64,000 nt of DNA, from positions 1,860,001 to 1,924,000 of the forward strand of contig NZ_CP118632.1 in the NCBI RefSeq assembly GCF_028993615.1, written 5' to 3'. The position numbers and the translations under genes were made by a program. This DNA is from Herbaspirillum sp. WKF16. Its GTDB lineage: Bacteria; Pseudomonadota; Gammaproteobacteria; Burkholderiales; Burkholderiaceae_D. Within the stretch, counting starts at the first letter, position 1. Each line of letters opens with the position of its first letter. Below, one piece after another: positions 25,209 through 34,674 of the stretch. The notes under the pieces were generated by a model. The model was not told the DNA's origin, made no database searches, and was given only the letters and a program-made list of their open reading frames with translations.

Positions 25209-25245
25209 TAAAAAACAGGCGGCTCGCGCGGCGGCGAGCCTGCCT
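25209..25245 (-). terminator. Intrinsic terminator separating the ppiA and ppiB units
   Basis: On the minus strand AGGC(A)GGCTCGC pairs with GCGAGCCGCCT, followed by a T-run (the A-run 25209-25215 on the plus strand). Confidence 0.8.
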
Positions 25246-25268
25246 TGATGCGGGGCCGGGCGCGACGC

Positions 25269-25844
25269 TTACTTGGTCAGCGTTGCCGATTCGATCACGA
25301 CCGGGGTGGCCGGGACGTCGCCGGCGCCGGTGCGCACCTGCTTGATCTTGTCGACCACGTCAGCGCCTTGGACCACCTTGCCGAACACCGCGTAACCCCA
25401 GCCGTCCTGGCCTGGAGCGTCCAGGAAGCGGTTGTTGGCGACGTTGATGAAGAATTGCGCGGTCGCCGAGTGCGGGGCCATGGTGCGCGCCATGGCGACA
25501 GTATAAACCTCGTTCTTCAAACCGTTCCTGGCCTCGTTCTGGATCGGGGCGTCGGTCGGCTTTTCACGCATGTTCTGGTCGTAGCCGCCGCCCTGGATCA
25601 TGAAGCCGTTGATCACGCGGTGGAAGATGGTGCCGTTGTACTGGCCCTTCTTGACGTACTTGAGGAAGTTGTCGACCGAGACCGGCGCCTTTTCGGGATT
25701 GAGCTCCAGCACGATGTCGCCCATGCTGGTCTTGATCAGCACGCGCGGCGCGTCGGCGGCGAAGGCCGGGGCGGCGAAGCCGGCGGAGAGGGAGAGTGCG
25801 GCGGCTGCCGCGGTGTGCAGCAGCTTACGGCGGGAGATGGTCAT
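25269..25844 (-). CDS. ppiA: Periplasmic peptidyl-prolyl cis-trans isomerase (cyclophilin) with Tat-like signal
   Basis: This 191-residue cyclophilin has an export signal. The start at 25844 gives [20 protein letters not shown] and a cleavage near APAFA-A. The SRRKLL stretch is close to the twin-arginine motif, so the protein may cross folded through Tat; Sec export is also possible. Catalytic residues lie in [14 protein letters not shown] and [11 protein letters not shown]. The ATG overlaps the stop of the L,D-transpeptidase gene (ATGA at 25841-25844), so the genes are translationally coupled, which ties this isomerase to the envelope function of its neighbours. Confidence 0.93.
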   Translation of the reverse strand: MTISRRKLLHTAAAAALSLSAGFAAPAFAADAPRVLIKTSMGDIVLELNPEKAPVSVDNFLKYVKKGQYNGTIFHRVINGFMIQGGGYDQNMREKPTDAPIQNEARNGLKNEVYTVAMARTMAPHSATAQFFINVANNRFLDAPGQDGWGYAVFGKVVQGADVVDKIKQVRTGAGDVPATPVVIESATLTK

Positions 25845-27091
25845 GCATTGCCTTCGTAAATGATTTTCCATTGCGAACCTTCCTTGACCCAATACTGGCG
25901 TTTGCGGATCGCGTTCTTGCTCTTGCCGACGGCGCTTTCCTGGGTGAAAGTGCTGACGATCATGTCCTCGGGGCCGCCGGGATAGCGGAACAGGCTGACA
26001 TCGCGCAGTTTGACACTGGTGAAGCGGGCGCCGTTCATGCTCTTCTGCTGGCGCGAGAACCAGGTCGACAGGCTTTCGCCCTGGGCCGAGCGGAATTCAT
26101 TGGAATAGTAGGACAGCGTCTTGTCGCTGTCGGTGCTCTCCAGCGACTGCTGCCACTGCTCCAGCATGGCGCTGGCGGCGTCGCGCTGCCTGTTCCATTC
26201 GCCCTTGTCGACGAACTGCACATGCTGGCTGATCACGACCACCGTCTTGCCGACCTCGGCGGTCGAGTAGAGGTTCTGCAGGTCGGGATTGGCCAGCACC
26301 ACGCAGCCGTCGGAAGACAGCGGCGGGCGGCTGAAGTTGTCGGAGGGCGTGCCGTGCAGCCAGATGCCGTAGCCGCTGCGGCCGTTGCGCTTGTCCCATT
26401 CGTTCGGATAGGACAGCGGCAGCGCGCCGGTGCCGTAGAAATCGGGCAGCTTCGGGCCGGGGATGCGGCTGTTGACGTAGTACACGCCGATGGGGGTGCG
26501 CTGGTCGCCTTCCTTGGCCTTGTTGGCGCCGAAGCGGCCTTGCGAGATGTAGTAGTCGTTCTGGTACCTGAGCTCGCCGCCCTGGTTCTCGTAGACGTAC
26601 ATGCGCGAGCGCGAGGTGTCGACCACCAGGATGTTCTTCTGGTCGTCGCCGACCTGCAGGACGGCCTTGGGAATGAGCCTGGGATCCGGCTTTTCCTGCA
26701 GCGAGCGGATGCGCACCATGGCTTCGTCGCGCAGCTCCTTGAGCTTGTCCTGCGGGCCGTCGGACATGGCGCCGAAGTTGCGCACAGGGCGCGCGTGCAT
26801 CATCAGCAGGTCGCCGCGCACCAGGTGCCCGAGGCGGAAGGTGGGGTAGGCCGCCACCAGGGCGTCGGCCTTGACCTGGGCTTCGCGCAGGCGGTTGGCG
26901 CCGAGATCCTTGTAGATGTCGATCAGCAGCGCTTCGGGATCCGGCTTGGCCTGCGGGACCGTCGGGCCGGCGCTCTGCGGCGGAATGGAAGAAGAGGAGG
27001 CGACGCTGCCCGCCGTGGGCAGGCCCGCCAGGCACAACATCAGCATGCGTCCCAGCATGCGCGCCGGACGCCCTTGCAAAACGCGATCCAC
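25841..27091 (-). CDS. L,D-transpeptidase (YkuD) with C-terminal NTF2-like domain
   Basis: This exported protein of about 416 residues starts with a hydrophobic signal ([17 protein letters not shown]), followed by a helical region, a YkuD domain at about 155-285 with the catalytic motif HGTPSDNF...SSDGCVVL (His and Cys present), and a C-terminal domain of about 100 residues ending [19 protein letters not shown]. YkuD enzymes form 3-3 peptidoglycan cross-links or attach proteins to the wall. The GTG at 27091 is preferred because GGAGGG sits six bases ahead; TTG 27094 and internal ATGs are alternatives. The C-terminal domain resembles that of the TPR protein encoded just upstream. Confidence 0.9.
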   Translation of the reverse strand: MDRVLQGRPARMLGRMLMLCLAGLPTAGSVASSSSIPPQSAGPTVPQAKPDPEALLIDIYKDLGANRLREAQVKADALVAAYPTFRLGHLVRGDLLMMHARPVRNFGAMSDGPQDKLKELRDEAMVRIRSLQEKPDPRLIPKAVLQVGDDQKNILVVDTSRSRMYVYENQGGELRYQNDYYISQGRFGANKAKEGDQRTPIGVYYVNSRIPGPKLPDFYGTGALPLSYPNEWDKRNGRSGYGIWLHGTPSDNFSRPPLSSDGCVVLANPDLQNLYSTAEVGKTVVVISQHVQFVDKGEWNRQRDAASAMLEQWQQSLESTDSDKTLSYYSNEFRSAQGESLSTWFSRQQKSMNGARFTSVKLRDVSLFRYPGGPEDMIVSTFTQESAVGKSKNAIRKRQYWVKEGSQWKIIYEGNA

Positions 27092-27094
27092 CAA

Positions 27095-28549
27095 TTACCC
27101 TCCCGAACGTTCCTGTTTGATCAGCCACCGGTTGCCCTGCTTGACGAAGACCAGTGTCTTGCGGCTGTCCACCGTCAGCCGGTTGGAATTATATATCTGG
27201 CGGTAGTGCACGGTGGCGATGTTGCCCTTGATGACGACCTGGGCGTTGCTGACCTTCACGCTGATGCGACCCTTGTCCTCGATGCGGGCGCGGCGCTCCT
27301 CGGCCCATTCCTTGCGGCTGGCGCCCTTGGGCGTCTCGAAGTCGCTGGCATAGTGGGCCAGGTAGCCGCGCACGTCCTTCTCGCTCCAGTCGCGGGCCCA
27401 GGTGGTCAGGGCGGTCAGCACGGCGTTCTTGTCCTGGTCGGAGGCGGCGTCGGCCTTGGCCTTGTCGGCCTTGGCTTTTTCCGCGGCGGCCTTGGCTTGC
27501 GCGGCCTTCTCGGCGGCGGCCAGCTTCTCGGCCTGGGCAGCCTTTTCCTTCTCCTTCTCTTTTTCCTTTTCCTTTTCGGCGCGGGCGGCCTTGTCGGCCT
27601 TGTCCTTCTCCAGGCGCTCGGCCTTGTCCTTTTCCTTCTGCGCCAGCAATTCCCTTTGCTTCTGTTCGGCGGCGGCTGCTTTGTCCGCGGCCGCCTTGTC
27701 AGCCGCAGCCTTTTCCTGGGCCGCCTTGTCCGCAGCGGCCTTGTCGGCGGCAGCCTTATCCGCCGCAGCCTTGTCGGCCGAGGCCTTGGCGATGGTCGCC
27801 TTCTCGGCGGCGGCCTTGTCGGCGGCAGCCTGCTGGGAGGCCTTCTCGGCGGCCAGCGCCTTGGTGCGCTCCTGTTGTTCCGCCGCGGCCGCGTCGGCCT
27901 TGGCCTTGGCGTCGCGCTGCGCTTGCGCGGCCTGGCCCGGGGCGGCGCTGGCCAGGCGCGGCACGGTGCCGCCGGTGGCGTTGCCGTTGAGCGAGCGCAG
28001 CAGGGTCAGCTTGGGTTGCGGCACATTGTTGGCGGGGTCGATCTGCAGCGCCTTGTCATACGCCTGGCTGGCCAGCTTGGCGTACACGTCGCCCAGGTTC
28101 TCCAGCGCGGTGGCGTAGGTCGGGTTGGTGCGCATGGCCATGTCCAGCGATGCGCGGGCGCGGTCGTACTGGCCTTCGGAGGCGTACAGCACGGCCAGGT
28201 TGTTGTATGGCTCGGGCAGGTCGGGGAAGTCTTCGGTCAGCTTGGAGAACACCGCGATAGCCTCGGCAGAACGATTTTGTTCTGCTAAGATCAGGCCTTT
28301 CGTGAAGCGCAGTTGCGCGTCGCGCGGATGCTTGGCGAGTATGGCATCGGTCTTGTTGAGCGCCTCGGCGTACTGGCCGGCCCGCATCAGCTTGTTGATG
28401 TCGGACATTTCGCTGGCGCAGGCGGGCGCGGCGGGGACAACGAAGAGCGCCGCCACCAGGCTCGACAGCAATGCAGTCTTGTGGGCAGTTCTATTGATCA
28501 AACCGCGCAAACCATGAATGGATGTCTGTTCTTGTGATTCTGGGGGCAT
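27095..28549 (-). CDS. Exported TPR protein with TolA-like Ala/Lys coiled coil and NTF2-like C-terminus
   Basis: This protein of about 484 residues has an N-terminal signal (ALLSSLVAALFVVPAAPACA), then three TPR repeats over about 50-180 (YAEALNKTDAILAKHPRDAQL, SEAIAVFSKL, YDRARASLDMAMRTNP). A long Ala/Lys/Asp-rich coiled coil of ADKAA repeats follows at about 215-375, similar in style to TolA. The C-terminus is an NTF2-like domain of about 100 residues ending KTLVFVKQGNRWLIKQERSGG. Its stop directly abuts the L,D-transpeptidase start region. It is probably a periplasm-spanning adaptor for the transpeptidase; no exact family name is known to me. Confidence 0.88.
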   Translation of the reverse strand: MPPESQEQTSIHGLRGLINRTAHKTALLSSLVAALFVVPAAPACASEMSDINKLMRAGQYAEALNKTDAILAKHPRDAQLRFTKGLILAEQNRSAEAIAVFSKLTEDFPDLPEPYNNLAVLYASEGQYDRARASLDMAMRTNPTYATALENLGDVYAKLASQAYDKALQIDPANNVPQPKLTLLRSLNGNATGGTVPRLASAAPGQAAQAQRDAKAKADAAAAEQQERTKALAAEKASQQAAADKAAAEKATIAKASADKAAADKAAADKAAADKAAQEKAAADKAAADKAAAAEQKQRELLAQKEKDKAERLEKDKADKAARAEKEKEKEKEKEKAAQAEKLAAAEKAAQAKAAAEKAKADKAKADAASDQDKNAVLTALTTWARDWSEKDVRGYLAHYASDFETPKGASRKEWAEERRARIEDKGRISVKVSNAQVVIKGNIATVHYRQIYNSNRLTVDSRKTLVFVKQGNRWLIKQERSGG

Positions 28550-28772
28550 GGTTTTATCAATGCTATACTCGACGAAAGCAGGCATTTTATATCAAACAAG
28601 CACCACAAAAAGAGGTTTGGCTACCGTGTCGCGTTCATGTTGCAGCTACTGACAGAACAATGATCCCAGGGGAATGGCGCCCATCCGGAAGCACTCTTCC
28701 CGGCGCCGGCCCTGAACGCAACGCATGACCGCGGCACTGTCCCAGTGCAGCCGACCCAAGAATTCCCATCCC

Positions 28773-30164
28773 ATGAGCGAGCTCAAGATTTACAACACGC
28801 TGGCGCGTGATAAGCAGACCTTTTCCCCGATCGAACCTGGCAAGGTGCGCCTGTACGTGTGCGGCATGACCGTGTACGACTATTGCCATATCGGTCACGC
28901 GCGCGTGATGGTGGTGTTCGACATGGTGCAGCGCTGGCTGCGCGCGTCCGGCTACGACGTCACCTATGTGCGCAACATCACCGACATCGACGACAAGATC
29001 ATCCGGCGCGCCCAGGAGAACGGCGAGTCCATCGGCCAACTGACCGAGCGCTTCATCGGCGCCATGAACGAGGACGCCGACGCCCTGGGTGTGCAGCGTC
29101 CCGACCACGAGCCGCGCGCCACGCAGTACGTGCCGCAGATGCTGGAGCTGATCGGCAAGCTGGAGCGGAACGGCCTGGCCTACAAGGCCGTCGACGGCGA
29201 CGTCAATTACTCCGTGCGCGACTTCCCCGGCTACGGCAAGCTCTCCGGCAAGTCGCTCGACGACCTGCGCGCCGGCGAGCGCGTGGACGTCAATACCGGC
29301 AAGCGCGACCCGCTGGACTTCGTGCTGTGGAAGGCCGCCAAGCCGGGCGAGCCGGACGACGCGAAATGGGATTCGCACTGGGGCTGTGGCCGCCCCGGCT
29401 GGCATATCGAATGCTCGGCCATGTCCAGCGACCTGCTGGGAGACCACTTCGACATCCATGGCGGCGGCCAGGACCTGCAGTTCCCCCATCATGAAAACGA
29501 GATCGCCCAGTCCGAAGGCGCGCACCGGCACACCTTCGTGAATTACTGGATGCATAACGGCTTCGTGCGCATCGACAACGAGAAGATGTCGAAGTCGCTG
29601 GGCAACTTCTTCACCATCCGCGATGTGCTGAAGAACTACGATCCGGAGGTGGTGCGCTTCTTCATCCTGCGCGCCCACTACCGCAGTCCGCTCAATTACT
29701 CCGACGCTCACCTGGACGACGCGCGCGGCGCCCTGACGCGCCTGTACACCGCGCTGAAGGATACCCCGCCGCAGGCCGGCGGGCTCGACGCCGGCGAGCC
29801 GCACGCGCTGCGCCTGGCCGAGGCCCTCAACGACGACTTCAACACGCCGGTGGCGATGTCGGTGCTGTTCGAGCTGGCCAACGAGGTCAACCGCAGCCGT
29901 TCGCCGCAGCTGGCGCGCCAGCTCAAGGCGCTGGCCGGCGTGCTGGGCCTGCTGGAGCGCGAGCCGGCCGAGTTCCTCAAGGGCCGCGCCGGCGCCGCAG
30001 GCGGGCTCGACGAAAACCAGATAGAAGAACTGATCGCCGCCCGCAAGGCGGCCAAGCAGGGCAAGAACTTTGCCGAGTCGGATCGCATTCGCGCAGAACT
30101 CACCGCGGCCGGCATCGTTCTGGAAGACAAACCGGGCGGGCTGACCGAATGGCGGAGAGCTTGA
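28773..30164 (+). CDS. cysS: Cysteinyl-tRNA synthetase
   Basis: This 463-residue class I aminoacyl-tRNA synthetase has the HIGH motif at residues 39-42 within [10 protein letters not shown], zinc-binding Cys30, the zinc-region GWHIECSAM, and KMSKS at about 271-275. Length and order match bacterial CysRS. The ATG at 28773 gives the conserved [10 protein letters not shown] start. It is divergent from the TPR gene; the 223-bp gap between them carries a TATACT-type -10 element but no other obvious signal. The DNA glycosylase gene follows after one base. Confidence 0.97.
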   Translation: MSELKIYNTLARDKQTFSPIEPGKVRLYVCGMTVYDYCHIGHARVMVVFDMVQRWLRASGYDVTYVRNITDIDDKIIRRAQENGESIGQLTERFIGAMNEDADALGVQRPDHEPRATQYVPQMLELIGKLERNGLAYKAVDGDVNYSVRDFPGYGKLSGKSLDDLRAGERVDVNTGKRDPLDFVLWKAAKPGEPDDAKWDSHWGCGRPGWHIECSAMSSDLLGDHFDIHGGGQDLQFPHHENEIAQSEGAHRHTFVNYWMHNGFVRIDNEKMSKSLGNFFTIRDVLKNYDPEVVRFFILRAHYRSPLNYSDAHLDDARGALTRLYTALKDTPPQAGGLDAGEPHALRLAEALNDDFNTPVAMSVLFELANEVNRSRSPQLARQLKALAGVLGLLEREPAEFLKGRAGAAGGLDENQIEELIAARKAAKQGKNFAESDRIRAELTAAGIVLEDKPGGLTEWRRA

Positions 30165-30165
30165 G

Positions 30166-30825
30166 TTGAATACCCTCAAAAAAACAAGTCCGTCCGATCC
30201 CACGCTGATCGTGCCGGCCTACTGGGAAGAAGCCAAGGCCGAGCTGATGAAGCGCGACCGCATCATGCGCAAGATCATCCCGCAGATCGGCGACCTGCAA
30301 CTGAGCGTGCGCGGCGACGCCTTCACCACGCTGGCGCGCTCGGTGATCGGCCAGCAAATCTCGACCAAGGCGGCCAATGCCGTGTGGCAACGTTTCCTGG
30401 AAAGCTGCCCCAAGTGCACGCCGGCCCAGGTGATCCGCACCGGCCCGGAAGGGCTGGCCGCCTGCGGCTTGTCCAAGCGCAAGGCCGAATACATCCTCGA
30501 CCTGGCCAACCATTTCAAGGCCAAGACCGTGCATCCGGACAAATGGGCCGTGATGGAGGACGAGGAAGTCATCGCCGAAATGATCCAGATCCGCGGCATC
30601 GGCCGCTGGACAGCCGAGATGTTTTTGATATTTAATCTGCTGCGCCCGAATGTGCTGCCGCTGGACGACCCCGGATTGCTCAAGGGCATCAGCGTGAGTT
30701 ACTTCTCGGGCGAGCCCGTCTCGCGCAGCGATGCGCGCGAAGTCGCCGCGAACTGGGAACCGTGGCGCACAGTTGCCACGTGGTATCTCTGGCGCAGCCT
30801 CGATCCGCTGCCGTCGGACGATTGA
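30166..30825 (+). CDS. DNA-3-methyladenine glycosylase II (AlkA/Mag family)
   Basis: This 219-residue HhH-GPD base-excision glycosylase has FTTLARSVIGQQISTKAA near 53-70, the helix-hairpin-helix IRGIGRWTAEMFLIF at 142-156 and the catalytic Asp region LPLDDPGLLKG (Asp167/168). It excises 3-methyladenine and other alkylated bases. The start is TTG at 30166, with GGAGAG inside the end of cysS serving as ribosome site; the one-base gap to cysS implies coupled expression. Unlike E. coli AlkA it lacks the N-terminal TBP-like domain. Confidence 0.92.
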   Translation: MNTLKKTSPSDPTLIVPAYWEEAKAELMKRDRIMRKIIPQIGDLQLSVRGDAFTTLARSVIGQQISTKAANAVWQRFLESCPKCTPAQVIRTGPEGLAACGLSKRKAEYILDLANHFKAKTVHPDKWAVMEDEEVIAEMIQIRGIGRWTAEMFLIFNLLRPNVLPLDDPGLLKGISVSYFSGEPVSRSDAREVAANWEPWRTVATWYLWRSLDPLPSDD

Positions 30826-30985
30826 TACCGGGGAACGAGGGCGGAGAATGGGGGCCGGACAGGTCACTGGTGTATACTCCGCTCCTCGCAAGATTGAAGG
30901 CAAACCGACAGCGCAGCAATGATGCAGTCCCCATCCCGCATCGAGCCGGGCATTGCGCGCGCGGACTTGTTGAAAAAGGAACACG

Positions 30986-31966
30986 ATGAGTAAATCGACA
31001 ACGACTTTTCTGGGCTTCGAGCAGGCCATCGCCGAGCTGGACGCCAAGATCGAAGAGTTGCGTTTTGTGCAGGACGACTCGGCAGTCGACATCTCCGAAG
31101 AGATCGAACGCCTGGTCAAGAAGAGCCAGCAGCTGACCAAGGATATCTACGCCAAGCTCACTCCTTGGCAGGTTTCGCAGATCGCCCGCCACCCGCAACG
31201 TCCGTACACCATGGACTATGTGCGCGAGTGCTTCACCGACTTCCACGAATTGCACGGCGACCGCACCTTCGCGGACGACCAGTCCATCGTCGGCGGCCTG
31301 GCCCGTTTCAACGGACAGGCGTGCATGGTGATCGGCCACCAGAAGGGGCGCGACACCAAGGAGCGCGCCATGCGCAACTTCGGCATGCCCAAGCCCGAAG
31401 GCTATCGCAAGGCGATGCGCCTGATGAAGGTCGCCGAAAAATTCAATTTGCCGATCTTTACCTTCGTCGACACCCCGGGCGCATTCCCCGGCATCGATGC
31501 CGAAGAGCGCGGCCAGTCCGAAGCGATCGGCCACAACCTCTATGTGATGGCCGAACTGAAGGTGCCGCTGATCGCCACCATCATCGGCGAAGGCGGTTCC
31601 GGCGGCGCGCTGGCCATCGCCGTGGGCGACTCGGTGCTGATGCTGCAATACGCGACCTACTCGGTGATCTCGCCGGAAGGCTGCGCCTCCATCCTCTGGA
31701 AGACCGCCGACCGCGCGGCCGACGCCGCCGAAGCGCTGGGCCTGACCGCACATCGCCTCAAGGCGATCGGCCTGATCGACAAGATCGTCAACGAACCGCT
31801 GGGCGGCGCCCACCGCGATCCCAAGCAGATGGCCGGATTGTTGAAGCGCGCGCTGTCGGACACGCTGCGCCAGTTCCAGGGTGTGAAGACCAAGGAACTG
31901 CTGGCGGCCCGCCACGAGAAGCTGATGGCCTACGGCAAGTTCAAGGAATTGAACTCGGCCGAGTAA
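30986..31966 (+). CDS. accA: Acetyl-CoA carboxylase carboxyltransferase subunit alpha
   Basis: This 326-residue AccA carries the N-terminal coiled helix ([15 protein letters not shown]) and the crotonase-type core with [40 protein letters not shown] in pieces, and [15 protein letters not shown] for the acetyl-CoA oxyanion. It joins AccD, encoded elsewhere, to form malonyl-CoA. AAAAAGGA precedes the ATG. The accA-tilS order is widespread in Proteobacteria. Confidence 0.97.
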   Translation: MSKSTTTFLGFEQAIAELDAKIEELRFVQDDSAVDISEEIERLVKKSQQLTKDIYAKLTPWQVSQIARHPQRPYTMDYVRECFTDFHELHGDRTFADDQSIVGGLARFNGQACMVIGHQKGRDTKERAMRNFGMPKPEGYRKAMRLMKVAEKFNLPIFTFVDTPGAFPGIDAEERGQSEAIGHNLYVMAELKVPLIATIIGEGGSGGALAIAVGDSVLMLQYATYSVISPEGCASILWKTADRAADAAEALGLTAHRLKAIGLIDKIVNEPLGGAHRDPKQMAGLLKRALSDTLRQFQGVKTKELLAARHEKLMAYGKFKELNSAE

Positions 31967-32092
31967 GCCGTTCCGCCTTTGCCGGCCGCCGCCGCAAGCG
32001 CGGCCGGACAAGTCCAAGCGCCAGCGATGACCGTCGCTGGCGTTTGTCGTTTCTGGATAGCGCCATCGCCGGCGGCCACCCTAGCTGATTCC

Positions 32093-33520
32093 ATGTCCGA
32101 CCATTCTTCCAACACCGGTTCGCCGCAAGCTTTCGAGAAATCCGCGCAGGCCTTGCGGCAGGCGCTCGATACGGCGCTGGCGGCAATCGGCCCCGGCAAG
32201 CTGGCGCTGGCCTACAGCGGCGGGCTCGATTCCTCGGTGCTGCTGGAGCTGGCGGCCGCGCATGCGCGCATCCATGGCCTGGCGCTGGTGGCCTTGCATG
32301 TACACCATGGCTTGAGTCCGCATGCCGACGCCTGGCAGGCGCATTGCGAAGCGCGCTGCCGCCAACTCGGGGTGGACTTCCATGCCGAGCGCGTGCGCCT
32401 GGAAAACCTGGCCGACAGCGGCGTCGAAGAAGCCGCGCGCCTGGCGCGCTACGCGGCGCTGGGCCGCATGTGCCGCGCGCATGGCGCAAGCGTCCTCCTG
32501 ACCGCCCACCATCTCGACGACCAGGCCGAGACCGTGCTGCTGCAGCTCTTGCGCGGCAGCGGGCTGGCCGGCATGTCGGGCATGGAGGCCAGCAACACCG
32601 CGCCCGCGCTGCTGGGCGACGACCGCACGCTGATCGCGCGCCCGCTGCTGGCCGTTACGCGCGCGCAGCTGGAGGCGTACGCGGCGCAGCGCGGCATCGC
32701 GCACATCGACGACGAATCCAACGCCGACACCCGCTACGCGCGCAACGCGCTGCGCCACCTGGTGATGCCGGCGCTGGGGCAATCCTTTCCCGGCTACCAG
32801 CAACGGCTGGCGCGCGCCGCCGGCCATGCGCAGGGCGCGCAGGAGCTGCTGCGCGAAGTGGCGCAGCAGGACCTGCGGCATTGCGGTCAAGACGATCATC
32901 TGCTCATGCCGGCGCTGCGCGCGCTGAGCGAACAACGCTTCTTCAACCTGATGCGCCACTGGTTCGCCGCGCGCGGCATGCGCATGCCGTCGGCGGCATG
33001 GATGCATGAGATGAGGGAGCAGTTGATGCAAGCCGATGTCGAGGCGCAGCTGTGCGTCTCGCATCCTGACGGCGAAGTGCATCGCTACCGCGAACGGGTG
33101 TTCCTGTCGCCGCGCCGCACGCCGCCGGAGGAGGACGACGTGACGCGATTGAAGTGGAGCGGCGAGGCGCAGTTGCGGGTGGCGAGTTACTACGGCGCGC
33201 TGCATTTCGAGCGCATCGTCGGCGACGACGCGCGTCCCGGTTTCGATGCCGCCTGGCTGGCGGCGCAAACGCTGACAATCCAGGGCCGCAACGGCGGCGA
33301 GCGTGTCAAGCTGGCCGCCAACCGCCCTGCGCGCAGCTTGAAGCAGCACTTCCAGAGCGCCGACGTGCCGGCCTGGGAACGACCCTACTTGCCGCTGCTG
33401 TTCGCCGGCGAGGCGTTGATCTTCGCCGCCGGCATCGGCATGGACTGCGCGCATTTTTCCGTCGCCGGCGAGCGCATCGCCATCCGCTGGCAAGCCGGCC
33501 ATCCCGATTCCGATGCATGA
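32093..33520 (+). CDS. tilS: tRNA(Ile)-lysidine synthase
   Basis: TilS of 475 residues converts the wobble cytidine of tRNA-Ile(CAU) to lysidine. The N-terminal PP-loop SGGLDSS is at 42-48, followed by LHVHHGLSPHADAW, the ATP/tRNA region LTAHHLDDQAETVLLQLLRGSG in pieces, and RNALRHLVMPAL. The C-terminal TilS domains are full length. The ATG at 32093 gives the normal distance to the PP-loop; it follows accA by 126 bp. Confidence 0.96.
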   Translation: MSDHSSNTGSPQAFEKSAQALRQALDTALAAIGPGKLALAYSGGLDSSVLLELAAAHARIHGLALVALHVHHGLSPHADAWQAHCEARCRQLGVDFHAERVRLENLADSGVEEAARLARYAALGRMCRAHGASVLLTAHHLDDQAETVLLQLLRGSGLAGMSGMEASNTAPALLGDDRTLIARPLLAVTRAQLEAYAAQRGIAHIDDESNADTRYARNALRHLVMPALGQSFPGYQQRLARAAGHAQGAQELLREVAQQDLRHCGQDDHLLMPALRALSEQRFFNLMRHWFAARGMRMPSAAWMHEMREQLMQADVEAQLCVSHPDGEVHRYRERVFLSPRRTPPEEDDVTRLKWSGEAQLRVASYYGALHFERIVGDDARPGFDAAWLAAQTLTIQGRNGGERVKLAANRPARSLKQHFQSADVPAWERPYLPLLFAGEALIFAAGIGMDCAHFSVAGERIAIRWQAGHPDSDA

Positions 33521-33560
33521 AAAAATGCCGCACCGACGCCCTGGGGCGAGGATGCGGCAT
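33518..33560 (-). terminator. Intrinsic terminator of the small exported protein genes
   Basis: ATGCCGCA (33525-33532) pairs with TGCGGCAT (33553-33560), with an inner GCCC/GGGC. The A-run at the low-coordinate side gives a T-run on the minus strand. It overlaps the tilS stop codon. Confidence 0.7.
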
Positions 33561-33621
33561 CCCAGTCATCCCTGACATGGGTGGAGCGCGGCGCGCTCCG
33601 GTATTGCTCCTGCGTTGCTGC

Positions 33622-33903
33622 TTACTTCTTGGCGCCGTCGTCGGCCGGCTTGTTGGCGCCGGTGGCGTTGTCGACCTTGGCCTTGGCTTTCTTGGCGGTC
33701 TTCTTGGTCGCCTTCTTCACCTTGTGGGCTTCGGCCTTGGTGGCTGCCTCAGCCTTGGTGGCCGGGCCGGGGCCCGGGTTGGTGCCCTGGGCCGAGGCCG
33801 GCGCGGTGCCGGCGGGCGCCGCGGTCGGCGCGCCGGTCTGGGCGAACACCGGCAGGGTCAGGGCGGACAGCAGGGAGGCGACGATGATGGCTTTGGTTTT
33901 CAT
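33622..33903 (-). CDS. Small exported Ala/Lys/Pro-rich protein, paralog A
   Basis: This 93-residue product begins MKTKAIIVASLLSALTLPVFAQ, a clear signal peptide. The mature 72 residues are low-complexity: an Ala/Pro/Gly/Thr half, then a Lys-rich half (HKVKKATKKTAKKAKAKV). There are no cysteines or aromatic residues, so it is probably disordered and strongly basic in the periplasm. The family is unknown to me. A paralog lies 59 bp upstream in the same orientation with the same signal peptide design. AAAGGA precedes the start. Confidence 0.75.
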   Translation of the reverse strand: MKTKAIIVASLLSALTLPVFAQTGAPTAAPAGTAPASAQGTNPGPGPATKAEAATKAEAHKVKKATKKTAKKAKAKVDNATGANKPADDGAKK

Positions 33904-33962
33904 GATGCAGTCCTTTCAGGTTTGGCGATGCGTTCGGTGATGCGTGTGCGGTGTGTGCGGTA

Positions 33963-34226
33963 TTACTTGGTCTTGGCGGCGTCGGTTGCCGGCTTGGCGT
34001 CGGCGCCGTCCTTCTTTTCGGTTTTCTTTTCAGCCTTCTTGTCGGTCTTCTTCTCCGCCTTGTGCTTGGCATGCGAGGTCTTTGCCTTGGGCGCGGCGTC
34101 GGTCGCGGCAGCGGCGGGAGCCGCAGGCGTTGCGGCCGGCGCGGCTGCGTTCTGCGCGAACACCGGCAGTGCCAGGGCGGTCAGCAGGGAGGCGACGATC
34201 ACGGATTTGGCGGCTTGGGTCTTCAT
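33963..34226 (-). CDS. Small exported Ala/Lys-rich protein, paralog B
   Basis: This 87-residue product has a signal peptide (SVIVASLLTALALPVFAQ) nearly matching that of paralog A. The mature part is an Ala/Pro half followed by a charged half with repeated EKKTDKKAEKKTEKK and KTSHAKHKAEKK. No cysteine or aromatic residue is present, so disorder is likely. AAAGGAAA lies ahead of the ATG. It probably arose by tandem duplication with paralog A; the function is not known. Confidence 0.75.
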   Translation of the reverse strand: MKTQAAKSVIVASLLTALALPVFAQNAAAPAATPAAPAAAATDAAPKAKTSHAKHKAEKKTDKKAEKKTEKKDGADAKPATDAAKTK

Positions 34227-34390
34227 GGCAATTTCCTTTGGAAAGTAGAGGTTACGCTCGGCGCTTGATTTGCGTTCTTCGCTTTTCGCTGCGCCTTGCT
34301 ACCAATAACGAACCGCCGGACCGCCGGACGACATCAAAGTGTTTCATTTCATCGCGGAGTTGTAAGCAATCGTTGCCGCGTCATCCCGCG

Positions 34391-34525
34391 TCATCCGAAC
34401 AGGCCGACCAGCCCGATCACGATCAGGTACAGCGCCACGATGTAGTTGAGCAGCCGCGGCACGGCCAGGATCAGGATGCCGGCGATCAGCGCGGCCAGCG
34501 GGCCGAAGGCGAGGTGGATGTCCAT
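34391..34525 (-). CDS. DUF3096-type small membrane protein
   Basis: This 44-residue hydrophobic protein has two membrane stretches (PLAALIAGILILAVPRLLNY, then IVALYLIVIGLVGLFG), the full DUF3096 pattern, with the central VPRLLNYIVA typical of the family. AGGAGA sits ten bases before the ATG. The function of the family is unknown. It stands alone between the small exported proteins and the divergent LysE gene. Confidence 0.82.
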   Translation of the reverse strand: MDIHLAFGPLAALIAGILILAVPRLLNYIVALYLIVIGLVGLFG

Positions 34526-34674
34526 GCTGCGTCTCCTGTCGGGTTTGATACCGCTCTGATGCCGGGCCGCAGGCGAAGTTCTGGTGCCACTGTCTGAGCC
34601 TGATGTAGGCAAACAGGAAGTCCCGGGCTTCTTTATAATGGCGGACTTTCCCAACAGCATTGCCGAGATTCCCC

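Noticed and set aside
25796..28288. Plus-strand frame of 830 codons with Gly/Leu-rich repeats opposite the TPR and transpeptidase genes
   Set aside because: The repeats are the complement of the Ala/Lys coiled-coil codons, so it is not an independent gene.
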